11,424 nucleotides of DNA. Origin: an uncultured Actinomyces sp. (GTDB taxonomy: Bacteria > Actinomycetota > Actinomycetes > Actinomycetales > Actinomycetaceae). Position numbers and translations under genes: made by a program. Where the stretch lies: assembly GCA_937926415.1 (NCBI GenBank), contig CALBAF010000197.1, forward strand, positions 1-11,424. The letters are read 5' to 3'. This document shows, one piece after another, positions 1 through 6,958 of this stretch. The notes under the pieces are model-generated. The model was not told where the DNA came from and ran no database searches. It saw nothing but the letters and a program-made list of their open reading frames with translations. The first letter of the stretch is position 1; every line of letters starts with the position of its first letter.

Positions 1-996
1 AACCTGCCGATGGTGGCGGGCGCGATCGTGGCGGGCGCGTACTTTGGCGACAAGCTCTCTCCCCTGTCGGACACGACGAACATCGCGTCTCTGGCGACGG
101 GCGTGAACCTGTTTACACACATCCGCCACCTTATGTGGACAACCATTCCGGCGTTCCTGACCTCGGCGGTCGTGTACCTGATCTTCGGCCTGCAATCGTC
201 AGGAGGGACCGTGCCCGAGAAGGTCGGCACGATCCTCGCAACCCTCGATTCGGCGTTCAACTGGAACCTGCTCCTGCTGGTGCCCGTCCTGGTTGTGCTG
301 GTCGGGTCCGTCATGAAGCTGCCGACCGTGCCGGTCATGCTGGTGTCGTGCGCGACCGCCATGTTCAACGCGGTCGTGTTCCAGGGAGTGTCTTTCTCGA
401 ACTCGGTCGTGGCCTCCGTGAACGGCTTCAAGGTCGACATGGTCGGCAAGAGCGGCTTCCAGGCCGACTCTGTCATCGAGGACGTGACGCGCCTGCTGGA
501 GCGCGGCGGCATGAACTCGATGATGAGCGTCCTGCTGATTTGTTTCTGCGCGATCGCCTTCGCGGGCACCGTGTCCGTGTCCGGGTCGCTGGACGTGCTG
601 ATTTCGAGCCTGCTGGCGCCCGTGAAGTCCACCTTCGCACTGATCGCATCGACGATCGTGACGGGCCTGGCGGTCATCGGCATCACGTCGAACGGCCAGG
701 TGTCCCTGCTGATCCCAGGTGAGATGCTGCGCGGCGAGTACATCAAGCGGGGCCTGGACCCGAAGAACCTGTCGCGAACCATCGAGGACGCGGCCACCGT
801 GTGGGAGCCCATCCTCCCCTGGACGTCGGCGGGCGCCTACATGGCCGGCACCCTGGGCGTCGCCACCCTGGCCTACATGCCCTGGGCGATCTCCAACTGG
901 ATCGCCATCTTCTTCGCCCTCCTGTGGGCGGCCACGGGCATCGGCATCGCCAAGCTGACGCCCGAGGAGCAGAAGGCGCTCGAGGCGGAAGGCTGA
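1..996 (+). CDS. nhaC: NhaC-family Na+/H+ antiporter, 5'-truncated by window edge
   Basis: Integral membrane antiporter that exchanges cytoplasmic Na+ for external H+. The reading frame is open from base 1 (Asn-Leu-Pro before the first visible Met at base 10), so the gene starts outside the window; 331 C-terminal residues are present. The opening segment GAYFGDKLSPLSDTTN is the signature of NhaC-type ion-transporter proteins. Hydrophobic segments follow, including LLLLVPVLVVLVGSV, MMSVLLICFCAIAFAGTV, a glycine-rich stretch near ITSNGQVSLLIPGEM, and a last segment WAISNWIAIFFALLWAATG, then a short charged tail. About a third of a typical family member is missing upstream. Codon third positions are almost all G or C, more strictly than in the neighbouring aldolase. 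A hairpin follows the stop and the next gene has its own promoter, so I infer no functional link with rhamnose use. Family assignment is firm; the transported ion is inferred. Confidence 0.88.
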   Translation, partial: NLPMVAGAIVAGAYFGDKLSPLSDTTNIASLATGVNLFTHIRHLMWTTIPAFLTSAVVYLIFGLQSSGGTVPEKVGTILATLDSAFNWNLLLLVPVLVVLVGSVMKLPTVPVMLVSCATAMFNAVVFQGVSFSNSVVASVNGFKVDMVGKSGFQADSVIEDVTRLLERGGMNSMMSVLLICFCAIAFAGTVSVSGSLDVLISSLLAPVKSTFALIASTIVTGLAVIGITSNGQVSLLIPGEMLRGEYIKRGLDPKNLSRTIEDAATVWEPILPWTSAGAYMAGTLGVATLAYMPWAISNWIAIFFALLWAATGIGIAKLTPEEQKALEAEG

Positions 997-1008
997 GCGC
1001 TTGTTGTT

Positions 1009-1044
1009 GAGGTGGGGGCCTCCGGGGTGGGGGCCCCCCACCTC
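1009..1044 (+). terminator. GC-rich hairpin terminator after nhaC
   Basis: GAGGTGGGGG at 1009-1018 pairs perfectly with CCCCCACCTC at 1035-1044 (10 bp), and the stem can extend by two G-C pairs if C1034 bulges. It begins 12 bases after the nhaC stop. No T-run follows, which is common for terminators in GC-rich actinobacteria. An alternative pairing uses GGTGGGGG at 1026-1033 against the same right arm. Confidence 0.6.
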
Positions 1045-1097
1045 TATGCCTGCGTTGCGCGCTGAGCACTTTGCTGTAGTTGCGCACGGCCCCGGTC

Positions 1098-1126
1098 TTG
1101 ACATTCAAACCCCATCTCAATATCCT
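1098..1126 (+). promoter_or_regulatory. Promoter of the class II aldolase gene
   Basis: A perfect -35 box TTGACA (1098-1103) is followed by a 17-base spacer and a -10 box TATCCT (1121-1126, four of six consensus bases). Transcription should start near 1132-1134, inside the operator palindrome, giving a leader of about 30 bases before the ATG at 1162. The remainder of the 997-1161 gap holds only the nhaC terminator. Confidence 0.75.
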
Positions 1127-1128
1127 TA

Positions 1129-1144
1129 GATGAAACGTTTCATC
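1129..1144. promoter_or_regulatory. LacI-type operator, perfect palindrome GATGAAACGTTTCATC
   Basis: A perfect 16-bp inverted repeat with a central CG, the geometry typical of LacI-family operators. It begins two bases after the -10 box and covers the predicted transcription start, so a bound repressor would block initiation. Its core TGAAACGTTTCA differs at one central flanking base from the identical sites at 5727-5738 and 10642-10653. Confidence 0.8.
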
Positions 1145-1161
1145 CTCATCGTGGAGGACCG

Positions 1162-2262
1162 ATGACCGCTTCATCTCAAGACCTCGTCTCCCAACTCATC
1201 GAGCTGTCCAACCAGATCGGTTCGGACACCGAGTACACGCGCTCAGGGGGCGGCAACTCATCCGCGAAGGACGGCGACATCCTCCTCATCAAGCCCAGCG
1301 GTGTCCCGCTCGCAACCCTGCGCGAGGAAGACCTGGTCCCTCTCGACATTCCAACCCTTCTGCATGCCTTCAAACATCCCGAAGAGCTCCCCAGCGATGA
1401 AGACCCCGTTCGCGCGGCCGCGCAGCTTGCGCAGCGTGGCGCGTTCGAGCGCCGCCCGAGCGTCGAAATCCTGTTTCACGCGCTCATTCCCGCCCCACTC
1501 GTCATTCACCTGCACCCACTGACCGCCAACGCGATCACGTGCAACACACGCGGCGAGGAGCTCTGCAAGCAGATCCTCGGTGATCAGGCACTGTGGGTCG
1601 ACTACACGGACCCGGGCATTCCTCTCGCGCGTCTTATCGACGAGCGTCGCCGCGCGTTCACGGCCACGCACAACGCTCCCCCGCCCGCGATCACGCTCCT
1701 CGGCAATCACGGCATCATCGTTTCAGGCCCGACAAAGGATGCGATTCTCGAGCGGATCGACTTCCTAACGTCCTCGATCCGTGCGGCAATCAACGAGGCC
1801 GGGACCGCCTTCTCCGGTTCGCCGTCCCGGGTGGCGGAAGCGTTCCGTCGCGCGGTAGCCGCGCCGAGCGTCGCGCTATCGACGGAGGGACTATCAGCGT
1901 CTGCTTCAGCTCCTGGCGGTCCATTGATTCCTGATCAGATCGTGTACGCGGGTTCATTCCCCGTTGTCCTGGAAGCAACCGACACTGAGGACATTGTGGC
2001 GGCGAAAGTGTCGCTGCACCGTGCCCAGCACGGGCGCGCGCCGATCGTCGCTGTCATTCCCGGACTTGCCGTAGCGGCAGTAGGCACTACTAACGAGGCC
2101 GCGGACAACGCGTTGCATACCTTCCTGGACGCTATGCGCGTTGCTCGGGATGCGAATCTGCTCGGTCGCGTGCGCGTCATGGATGATCGAGAGCGTGGCT
2201 TCATCGAGAACTGGGAAGCGGAGTCCTATCGCCAGAATGTGGCTGCATCTCAAGGGTCCTGA
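1162..2262 (+). CDS. Class II aldolase, probable L-rhamnulose-1-phosphate aldolase (stand-alone domain)
   Basis: Probable zinc-dependent cytoplasmic aldolase cleaving L-rhamnulose 1-phosphate to DHAP and L-lactaldehyde. The 366 residues carry the class II aldolase/adducin motifs: phosphate-binding SGGGNSSAK (28-36) and KPSG (44-47), a candidate catalytic Glu at E102 in PSVE, and candidate zinc ligands in HLH (H116, H118) and NHG (H183). The C-terminal part APIVAVIPGLAVAAVGTT resembles the end of the aldolase half of bifunctional RhaE-type rhamnulose-phosphate aldolase/dehydrogenases, but the stop comes where the dehydrogenase half would begin. It is not the shorter E. coli RhaD form, so I assign no symbol. 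The start has GGAGG at 1153-1157, with a short 4-base gap. The operator shared with the rhamnose operons supports the substrate. Family call is strong; exact substrate is inferred. Another deoxysugar phosphate is the alternative. Confidence 0.85.
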   Translation: MTASSQDLVSQLIELSNQIGSDTEYTRSGGGNSSAKDGDILLIKPSGVPLATLREEDLVPLDIPTLLHAFKHPEELPSDEDPVRAAAQLAQRGAFERRPSVEILFHALIPAPLVIHLHPLTANAITCNTRGEELCKQILGDQALWVDYTDPGIPLARLIDERRRAFTATHNAPPPAITLLGNHGIIVSGPTKDAILERIDFLTSSIRAAINEAGTAFSGSPSRVAEAFRRAVAAPSVALSTEGLSASASAPGGPLIPDQIVYAGSFPVVLEATDTEDIVAAKVSLHRAQHGRAPIVAVIPGLAVAAVGTTNEAADNALHTFLDAMRVARDANLLGRVRVMDDRERGFIENWEAESYRQNVAASQGS

Positions 2263-2297
2263 CCCATCGAGGAAAACCGGACGCACCGTTCGTTATC

Positions 2298-2339
2298 AAA
2301 GTGTTTGGGGCATGTCATTCGACATGCCCCAAACACTTT
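2298..2339. terminator. Perfect 19-bp hairpin between convergent genes
   Basis: The arm at 2298-2316 (AAAGTGTTTGGGGCATGTC) is the exact reverse complement of 2321-2339, with a 4-base loop ATTC. The + strand continues TTTTCCTT, and the - strand leaves the stem through TTT. It lies 35 bases after the aldolase stop and can stop transcription from both sides. Confidence 0.85.
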
Positions 2340-2374
2340 TCCTTATGTGCGTACTGGAGAGCCACCAGATGCGA

Positions 2375-2411
2375 GTGGGCCGCGGCTCGAACTAGTCAAG
2401 TCGCGGCCCAC
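2375..2411 (-). terminator. Second GC-rich hairpin, probable rhaB terminator
   Basis: GTGGGCCGCG (2375-2384) pairs perfectly with CGCGGCCCAC (2402-2411) across a 17-base loop. It lies 15 bases past the rhaB stop on the - strand and has no T-run. With the hairpin at 2298-2339 it gives rhaB two terminators in series. No gene is seen in the 164-base gap 2263-2426. Confidence 0.6.
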
Positions 2412-2426
2412 GTCAGCACACGTCAG

Positions 2427-4058
2427 CTAAGGCCGGGCAGCTAGGAGGGCGTCAGCCTCATCCCATAGGCGCGCGTGAGAAGCGCGCGGCTCGTAGGTCA
2501 CGAGCCCCGACGACGCCCGCGAAATGGCACGAAGGTCCATCAGTGTTCCGCTGGCCGCACCGATAGCCCGCAGGGAGACAAGCATGTTCCCGAGAGCCGT
2601 GGCCTCGACAGGTCCCGCAATAACCGGGATTCCTGTCGCGTCTGCGGTCTCCTGTGCCAGCAGCCGATTCTTTGAGCCACCTCCAACGAGGTGAATCGCT
2701 TCAGGGTGGTTACCGCTGAGTTCGATAGTCCGTCGTATCGCCCGGCGGTAGGCCAGCGCCAACGAGTCCGTGATCGCCCGCAGCACGGTTGCTCGCTCAC
2801 GGGGATCGACGTCCGAGGACTGCGGATCACCAACCTCCGCCCCGGCCTCGTCCAACGAGAAAGAATCTCCCCCCGAAGAAGAGGACGGTGAGGCGCCCGG
2901 GCCGGGAATCCACAGCGAACGCACGCGCTCTACCATGCCTCCCGGAGCCATCAGCTCGGGTGAGGACATGTCGAACAGGTAGCGCGCGGGCTGGGCTGCC
3001 TCGGTCTGCGCGTCGAGGAGCGGCCAGTCGACTCGGCCACCAGCGCCCGACGCACTATCCCCGAGGGAAGCCCACTCACGCATGCATTCCTGCTGCACCC
3101 ACATACCCATGATGTTGGCGAGGAAACGAACCGTGCCATCCACGCCCAGCTCGTTCGTAAAATTGGCAGCCCGAGCCTCCTCGGAGAGCACGGGGGAAAC
3201 GAGCTCGGTACCAACGAGCGACCAGGTTCCACTCGAGATGTACGCGAACGACCCGGTCTGGGCGGGCACACCCGCGACCGCCGACGCGGTGTCGTGGGAC
3301 CCGACGGCGACAACAGGGGTGGGTTCACCCATCGAGGTGCGCAGCTCGAGCCCCTCAACGCGCACTTCGCCGAGAATCTCCCCCGGCTCAATGATCGGCG
3401 GGAAGAGGTGCTCCACCCCGAACTCATCGCACAGCCGATTGAGAATCTCGGGATCCCAGTCGCGCTCCGCGGCATTGACGAGGCCTGTCGTCGACGCGTT
3501 CGTCAGCTCGCTTCGCGCTTCTCCCGTGAGCCAGTACGCCAGCAGGTCGGGGATCAGGAGCGCCGTTCGCGCGCAGTCCGCGCGCCGCTCTCCCCGGTCG
3601 GCCACACGCTGGAACACCGTATTGAAAGGCTGGAATTGCAACCCGTTGCGCTCATAGAGCCAGGAGGAATCCCATCGGTCGAGCACCTCGGACGCGCCAA
3701 CACCACAGCGCGCAGAACGGTAGGACGCGGGGTTACCGATCAGTCGCCCATCTTCATCCAGCAGCCCGTAGTCCACGGCCCACGTGTCGATTCCGATAGC
3801 GTCCACGGAACCGCGCAGGCTGGCTTCGCGCAGGCCATCGAGAATGCCGCGCCACAGCGCGAGGATGTCCCACTCGTAGGCCACCTGGGCCTCGCCCCCC
3901 AATTGAGAACCGTCGGAACAACGAGGCACAGGAACGGCGACCGGCCCGTTCGGGAAGCGAGAGCACTCCTCGATGGCGAGGCACTCGCCGTCGAACACGC
4001 CGCGTAGGACGCGTCCCGAGGAGGCTCCCAGGTCGATAGCGACAACGGTCGTCATCAT
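2427..4058 (-). CDS. rhaB: L-rhamnulokinase RhaB
   Basis: Cytoplasmic FGGY-family kinase that phosphorylates L-rhamnulose to L-rhamnulose 1-phosphate with ATP. Visible family features are the N-terminal AIDLGASSGRV phosphate-binding segment (7-17), GIDTWAVDYGLLD (89-101), GSHDTASAV with the probable catalytic D256, the SSGTWSL nucleotide-binding segment (275-281), and GGGSKNRLL (459-467). At 543 residues it is longer than the usual roughly 480-490. The excess is in two places: about residues 45-60 (CSDGSQLGGEAQ) and a Ser/Gly/Asp/Glu-rich stretch at about 385-418 just before the C-terminal ATPase helices. The chosen ATG (4058-4056) overlaps the rhaI stop as ATGA, implying translational coupling; a second ATG follows at once and would shorten the protein by one residue. 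I see no strong ribosome-binding site, which fits coupling. It is the last gene of rhaM-rhaI-rhaB. Confidence 0.93.
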   Translation of the reverse strand: MMTTVVAIDLGASSGRVLRGVFDGECLAIEECSRFPNGPVAVPVPRCSDGSQLGGEAQVAYEWDILALWRGILDGLREASLRGSVDAIGIDTWAVDYGLLDEDGRLIGNPASYRSARCGVGASEVLDRWDSSWLYERNGLQFQPFNTVFQRVADRGERRADCARTALLIPDLLAYWLTGEARSELTNASTTGLVNAAERDWDPEILNRLCDEFGVEHLFPPIIEPGEILGEVRVEGLELRTSMGEPTPVVAVGSHDTASAVAGVPAQTGSFAYISSGTWSLVGTELVSPVLSEEARAANFTNELGVDGTVRFLANIMGMWVQQECMREWASLGDSASGAGGRVDWPLLDAQTEAAQPARYLFDMSSPELMAPGGMVERVRSLWIPGPGASPSSSSGGDSFSLDEAGAEVGDPQSSDVDPRERATVLRAITDSLALAYRRAIRRTIELSGNHPEAIHLVGGGSKNRLLAQETADATGIPVIAGPVEATALGNMLVSLRAIGAASGTLMDLRAISRASSGLVTYEPRASHARLWDEADALLAARP

Positions 4059-5236
4059 GCGCCCCAGGAGGCCTGCTGACCGCCCACTCGCTCCGCGCTG
4101 ATGCGCTCGAAGTAGCCCGAGGCTGCGTAGGCCGCGAGCGGGTTGGGGTCGAGACCCTGCTCTTCACGAAGCTCACCCAGGAGCGGGCGCACGTCGGAGG
4201 AGAAAGCGTCCATGAGCACCTGGTTGGCAGTCAGCACGTCATGCTCGGCCTGCGCCTTCCCCAACGCGTCACGGTCTACGAGGAGTGCCTTCGCGGTTGC
4301 CTCCTGGACGTTCAGCGCGGACAGGATTTCTCCGGGGATCTTTTCTTCGAGGTTGTGACACTGGTCGAGCATGAAGTTCACGCCGGAGGTGGGCGCGAGG
4401 GCGCCGAAGGAGACGATCTCGTGCATGATGCGGAAGAGCTGGAAGGGGTCTGCGGATCCGACGATCAGGTCGTCGTCGGCATAGAACCGAGAGTTGAAGT
4501 CGAAAGCTCCGAGGCGGCCGGCGCGCAGCAGCTGAACCACGATGAATTCGATGTTGGTACCGGGCGCGTGGTGGCCGGTGTCGAGGCAGACGACGGCTCG
4601 GTCGCCCAGGGCCATCACGTGCGCGAGGGCAGTACCCCAGTCCGGAACGTCGGTGTGGTAGAAGGCGGGTTCGAAGAACTTGTACTCGAGGAGTAGGCGC
4701 TGGTGTGGAGCCAGATTCTCGTAGATAACGGACAGCGAGTCAGCGAGTCGTTCCTGCCGTGCAGCGATCGAGTCCTGTCCTGGGTAGTTCGTTCCGTCGC
4801 CCAGCCAGATCTTGAGCGTGTCGGAACCGGTAGCGTTCATGACGTCGATGCAGCGCAAGTGCGCGTCGATGGCCTTGCGCCGCACGGCCTCGTCGGAGTT
4901 CGTCAGGGAGCCGAACTTGTAGTCGTCATCCTGGAAGACGTTCGAGTTGATGGTGCCCAGCGTGATGCCCTGCGAGCGCGCGTGCTGCGCGAGGTCAGAG
5001 AAGTCGTCGACCACGTCCCACGGGATATGTAGCGACACCCGCGGGGTAATGCCGGTGAACCGGTGGACCTGCGCCGCATCATCGATCTTTTCGTAAGCGT
5101 TGCGCGGAGTACCGGGGCTCGAGAACACCTTGAAGCGGGTTCCGGAGTTACCGAAGGCCCAGCTCGGGAGCTCGATCGTCTGTTCGCGCAGGAGGGTGCG
5201 AACACTTTCGGGCAGGTCGGACAGGTGGATGGTCAT
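4055..5236 (-). CDS. rhaI: L-rhamnose isomerase, Pseudomonas stutzeri/rhizobial type
   Basis: Metal-dependent cytoplasmic aldose-ketose isomerase converting L-rhamnose to L-rhamnulose. The 393-residue protein is a TIM-barrel isomerase of the RhaI kind, not the E. coli RhaA kind. Expected metal and active-site residues can be placed: E184 in LLLEYKFFEP, D219 and H222 in CLDTGHHAPG, D254-D256 in YADDDL, and D291 in FMLDQCHN. With the constant offset of 35 that aligns E184 and D219 to the P. stutzeri enzyme as I remember it, the metal-ligand His becomes D246 in GAFDFN. The ATG at 5236 has AAGGAG six bases upstream. The gene lies 75 bases after rhaM and overlaps rhaB by four bases. Members of this type often accept several aldoses in vitro, but the surrounding genes point to L-rhamnose. 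Confidence 0.93.
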   Translation of the reverse strand: MTIHLSDLPESVRTLLREQTIELPSWAFGNSGTRFKVFSSPGTPRNAYEKIDDAAQVHRFTGITPRVSLHIPWDVVDDFSDLAQHARSQGITLGTINSNVFQDDDYKFGSLTNSDEAVRRKAIDAHLRCIDVMNATGSDTLKIWLGDGTNYPGQDSIAARQERLADSLSVIYENLAPHQRLLLEYKFFEPAFYHTDVPDWGTALAHVMALGDRAVVCLDTGHHAPGTNIEFIVVQLLRAGRLGAFDFNSRFYADDDLIVGSADPFQLFRIMHEIVSFGALAPTSGVNFMLDQCHNLEEKIPGEILSALNVQEATAKALLVDRDALGKAQAEHDVLTANQVLMDAFSSDVRPLLGELREEQGLDPNPLAAYAASGYFERISAERVGGQQASWGA

Positions 5237-5311
5237 GGCGTCTCCTTCGACGTGTGGTGTGTGGATTGACGAGGCCCTGGTAGCCCCTTGGGGGTCGGCC
5301 TCGGTGGGCGG

Positions 5312-5677
5312 TTAGGCGAGGTAGAAGTATTGGCTCAGGAAGTGGGCGGTTCCGCCTCCGTCCGGCTGGAAGTACTGGGCCATCTCGGCTTGCCAGCGCG
5401 TGTTGACCTCGAGATCCTCCATGGCTGCGGCGGCCGCGCGAGCGTCGTCGGCCTCGTAGTAGCCGACGACGAGGCCGGAGTCCGGGTCGAGGAAGAGGGA
5501 GTAGTGTCGCCACCCGGCGTCGCTAAGGGCCTGGCGCATCTCGTCCCAGACACGCTGGTGTACGTCGGCGTATTCGGCGAGTTTTTCGGGGCGGACGCGC
5601 AGGAGGAAGCAGGCCCGATGGGGGCTGGACTGACTCGTCGTGGCGAGCGTGTGGGCCAGTGATGGGGTATCGCTCAT
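5312..5677 (-). CDS. rhaM: L-rhamnose mutarotase RhaM (RhaU)
   Basis: Small cytoplasmic enzyme that interconverts the alpha and beta anomers of L-rhamnose, feeding the isomerase with the right form. The 121 residues align along their length with the roughly 104-residue E. coli RhaM at a constant offset of 18. The catalytic Tyr18/His22 pair becomes Y36 and H40 in AEYADVHQRVW, followed by the AGWRHYSLFLD strand and a C-terminal YFYLA like the family FYLP ending. The extra 18 N-terminal residues are Ser/Thr-rich. The start at 5677 is chosen because AAGGGA (5684-5689) lies six bases upstream; longer starts would have no ribosome-binding site or run into the promoter and the rhaS end. First gene of the catabolic operon, with a leader of about 35 bases. 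Confidence 0.92.
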   Translation of the reverse strand: MSDTPSLAHTLATTSQSSPHRACFLLRVRPEKLAEYADVHQRVWDEMRQALSDAGWRHYSLFLDPDSGLVVGYYEADDARAAAAAMEDLEVNTRWQAEMAQYFQPDGGGTAHFLSQYFYLA

Positions 5678-5717
5678 GGGAAATCCCTTCATCGTTGAAC
5701 GGGAATTGGTTGTGTCT

Positions 5718-5746
5718 ATTTTAACGTGAATCGTTTCATACATCAA
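5718..5746 (-). promoter_or_regulatory. Promoter of the rhaM-rhaI-rhaB operon
   Basis: Read on the - strand, TTGATG (5746-5741) and TAAAAT (5723-5718) are separated by exactly 17 bases. Five of six bases match the consensus in the -10 box and four of six in the -35 box. The predicted start is near 5711, about 35 bases before the rhaM ATG. Confidence 0.78.
5727..5738. promoter_or_regulatory. LacI-type operator in the rhaM promoter spacer
   Basis: On the - strand this reads TGAAACGATTCA, identical to the site at 10642-10653 and matching the core of 1129-1144 except for one base beside the central CG. It lies wholly between the -35 and -10 boxes, where bound repressor would exclude RNA polymerase. 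Confidence 0.8.
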
Positions 5747-5787
5747 GCAGGGTACCGCACATGGCAGGCAATTCACGGCATGAAGGC

Positions 5788-5824
5788 GGGGTTGGCGGGC
5801 ACAACGAGTGCGCCCACCAACCCC
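5788..5824 (-). terminator. Hairpin terminator of the rhamnose transporter operon
   Basis: GGGGTTGG (5788-5795) pairs with CCAACCCC (5817-5824); after one C/A mismatch the stem continues with GGGC (5797-5800) and GCCC (5812-5815), leaving an 11-base loop. It lies 13 bases after the rhaS stop and upstream of the rhaM promoter, insulating the two operons. No T-run follows on the - strand. Confidence 0.7.
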
Positions 5825-5837
5825 GTCAGAGACGACG

Positions 5838-6905
5838 TCAGAAGTCGTACTTGTCGATGTTGTCCGCGTTGAAGCGCACGGGGTCACCGACGACAACGGT
5901 CTTGTTCTCGCCGATCGTGCGCTCACCGAGGGTTCCAGCAGTGAACTTCTCCCCTACCTCGCCCTTGATCGCTCCGCTATCGAGAGCTGCACCCGCGTAT
6001 GCGGCCACATATCCGAGCTGGGCAGGATCCCACAGAGCGAACTCCTTGACGGTCCCATCCTTGACGAAGGATCGCATTTCGTTGGGCAGACCCAGGCCGG
6101 TCAGGAAGACCTTGCCCTTGTAATCAGAGGTCGACAGGTAGCGAGCAGTGGCAGCGATACCAACGGTGGTCGGGGAGACAATCGCGTTGAGGTCGGGGTG
6201 AGCCTGGAGCAGGCCCTGTGCCTCCTGGAACGACTTCGTGTCATCGTCGTCGCCATAGACCTTCGCGACGATCTCAATGCCCTTGTACTTGTCATTCGAC
6301 GCGATCTCATCCTCCATGAACTTGATCCACGCGTTCTGGTTGGCGGCGTTTGCCGTTGCAGAGAGGATGGCTACCTTCCCGGAACCACCGATCTGGTCGA
6401 TGACCATGTCGAGCATGGTGATCGCAACCTGCTTGGATTCAACCTGGTTGATGAACAGGTCTCGGCAATCGGCCGCGGCGTCGGAGTCGAAGGTGACGAC
6501 CTTTGTACCGGCCTTGCGCGCATCCTGAAGCGCTGGGCATACGGCATCGGGGTCGTTCGCAGCAATCACGAGGACATTCGTGCCCGCCTGCACCTCGGAG
6601 TTAATGAAGGAGACCTGCGAGGAGGAGGATGCCTCGAGCGGACCGACGACGTTGACCTCGGCGAAACCGATCTCGCCAGCACCGTTCTTGCCGCCGCCGA
6701 GCATGACGTCGGAGAAGGGGTTGTTCAGCTGCTTGGGGATGAACGTGATCGACTGGGACGACACATCGTACGAACCGGAGGTATCGCCGCCGGAGCTGGA
6801 CTCACTGCCCTGCGTTGACGTTCCACCGCCGCAGGCGGACATCAGGAGGGCCGAGGCAAGCGAGAGTGCGCCGAGAACGGCCGCACCTTTCTTCATGTGA
6901 GACAT
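5838..6905 (-). CDS. rhaS: Rhamnose ABC transporter substrate-binding lipoprotein RhaS
   Basis: Extracytoplasmic sugar-binding protein, anchored as a lipoprotein, that delivers L-rhamnose to the RhaT/P/Q importer. The 355-residue product begins MSHMKK, then a hydrophobic signal segment and the lipobox LMSAC with the lipidated C25, followed by a flexible Gly/Ser/Thr linker to about residue 50. The mature part starts ITFIPKQLNNPFSDVM, as in the periplasmic-binding-protein type 1 family that includes RhaS and LsrB. The start at 6905 has AAAGGA about ten bases upstream; the in-frame start at 7055 lies inside the permease gene and would place about 50 non-signal residues before the signal peptide. 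It is the last gene of its operon, separated from rhaQ by 67 bases with two hairpins and followed by a terminator. Assignment to rhamnose rests on sequence kind plus neighbours; an autoinducer-2 type ligand is less likely here. Confidence 0.9.
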   Translation of the reverse strand: MSHMKKGAAVLGALSLASALLMSACGGGTSTQGSESSSGGDTSGSYDVSSQSITFIPKQLNNPFSDVMLGGGKNGAGEIGFAEVNVVGPLEASSSSQVSFINSEVQAGTNVLVIAANDPDAVCPALQDARKAGTKVVTFDSDAAADCRDLFINQVESKQVAITMLDMVIDQIGGSGKVAILSATANAANQNAWIKFMEDEIASNDKYKGIEIVAKVYGDDDDTKSFQEAQGLLQAHPDLNAIVSPTTVGIAATARYLSTSDYKGKVFLTGLGLPNEMRSFVKDGTVKEFALWDPAQLGYVAAYAGAALDSGAIKGEVGEKFTAGTLGERTIGENKTVVVGDPVRFNADNIDKYDF

Positions 6906-6922
6906 CGTTGTCTTTTCCTTTC

Positions 6923-6958
6923 GGGCGCACGCGCCCTGTTGCGGGGGCGTGGTGCCCC
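6923..6958 (-). other. Two small hairpins between the permease gene and rhaS
   Basis: GGGCG at 6923-6927 pairs with CGCCC at 6932-6936 (4-base loop), and GGGGC at 6944-6948 pairs with GCCCC at 6954-6958 (5-base loop). Both sit in the 67-base gap just 5' of the rhaS ribosome-binding site. They may protect or set the end of a processed rhaS message; this role is inference. Confidence 0.45.

Noticed and set aside
1..996. NhaC as a rhamnose or rhamnose/Na+ transporter
   Set aside because: The sequence is a plain NhaC antiporter, a hairpin separates it from the aldolase promoter, and the locus already has a complete ABC importer.
199..1104. A 301-codon open frame on the - strand opposite nhaC
   Set aside because: Its translation is His-, Arg- and Gly-rich with no domain, it runs through the nhaC terminator, and the sense frame is a clear NhaC.
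1714..1725. ATCATCGTTTCA inside the aldolase gene as a possible auxiliary operator
   Set aside because: Only the right half and centre match (9 of 12 positions), there is no palindrome, and the bases are explained by coding for GIIVSG.
2409..2426. Direct repeat CACGTCAG at 2409-2416 and 2419-2426
   Set aside because: Two copies of eight bases next to a hairpin can arise by chance; there is no third copy and no sign of a CRISPR or attachment site.
5312..5926. Longer mutarotase start at 5926
   Set aside because: It would run through the rhaS end, the transporter terminator and the rhaM promoter; the start at 5677 has a ribosome-binding site and the family length.
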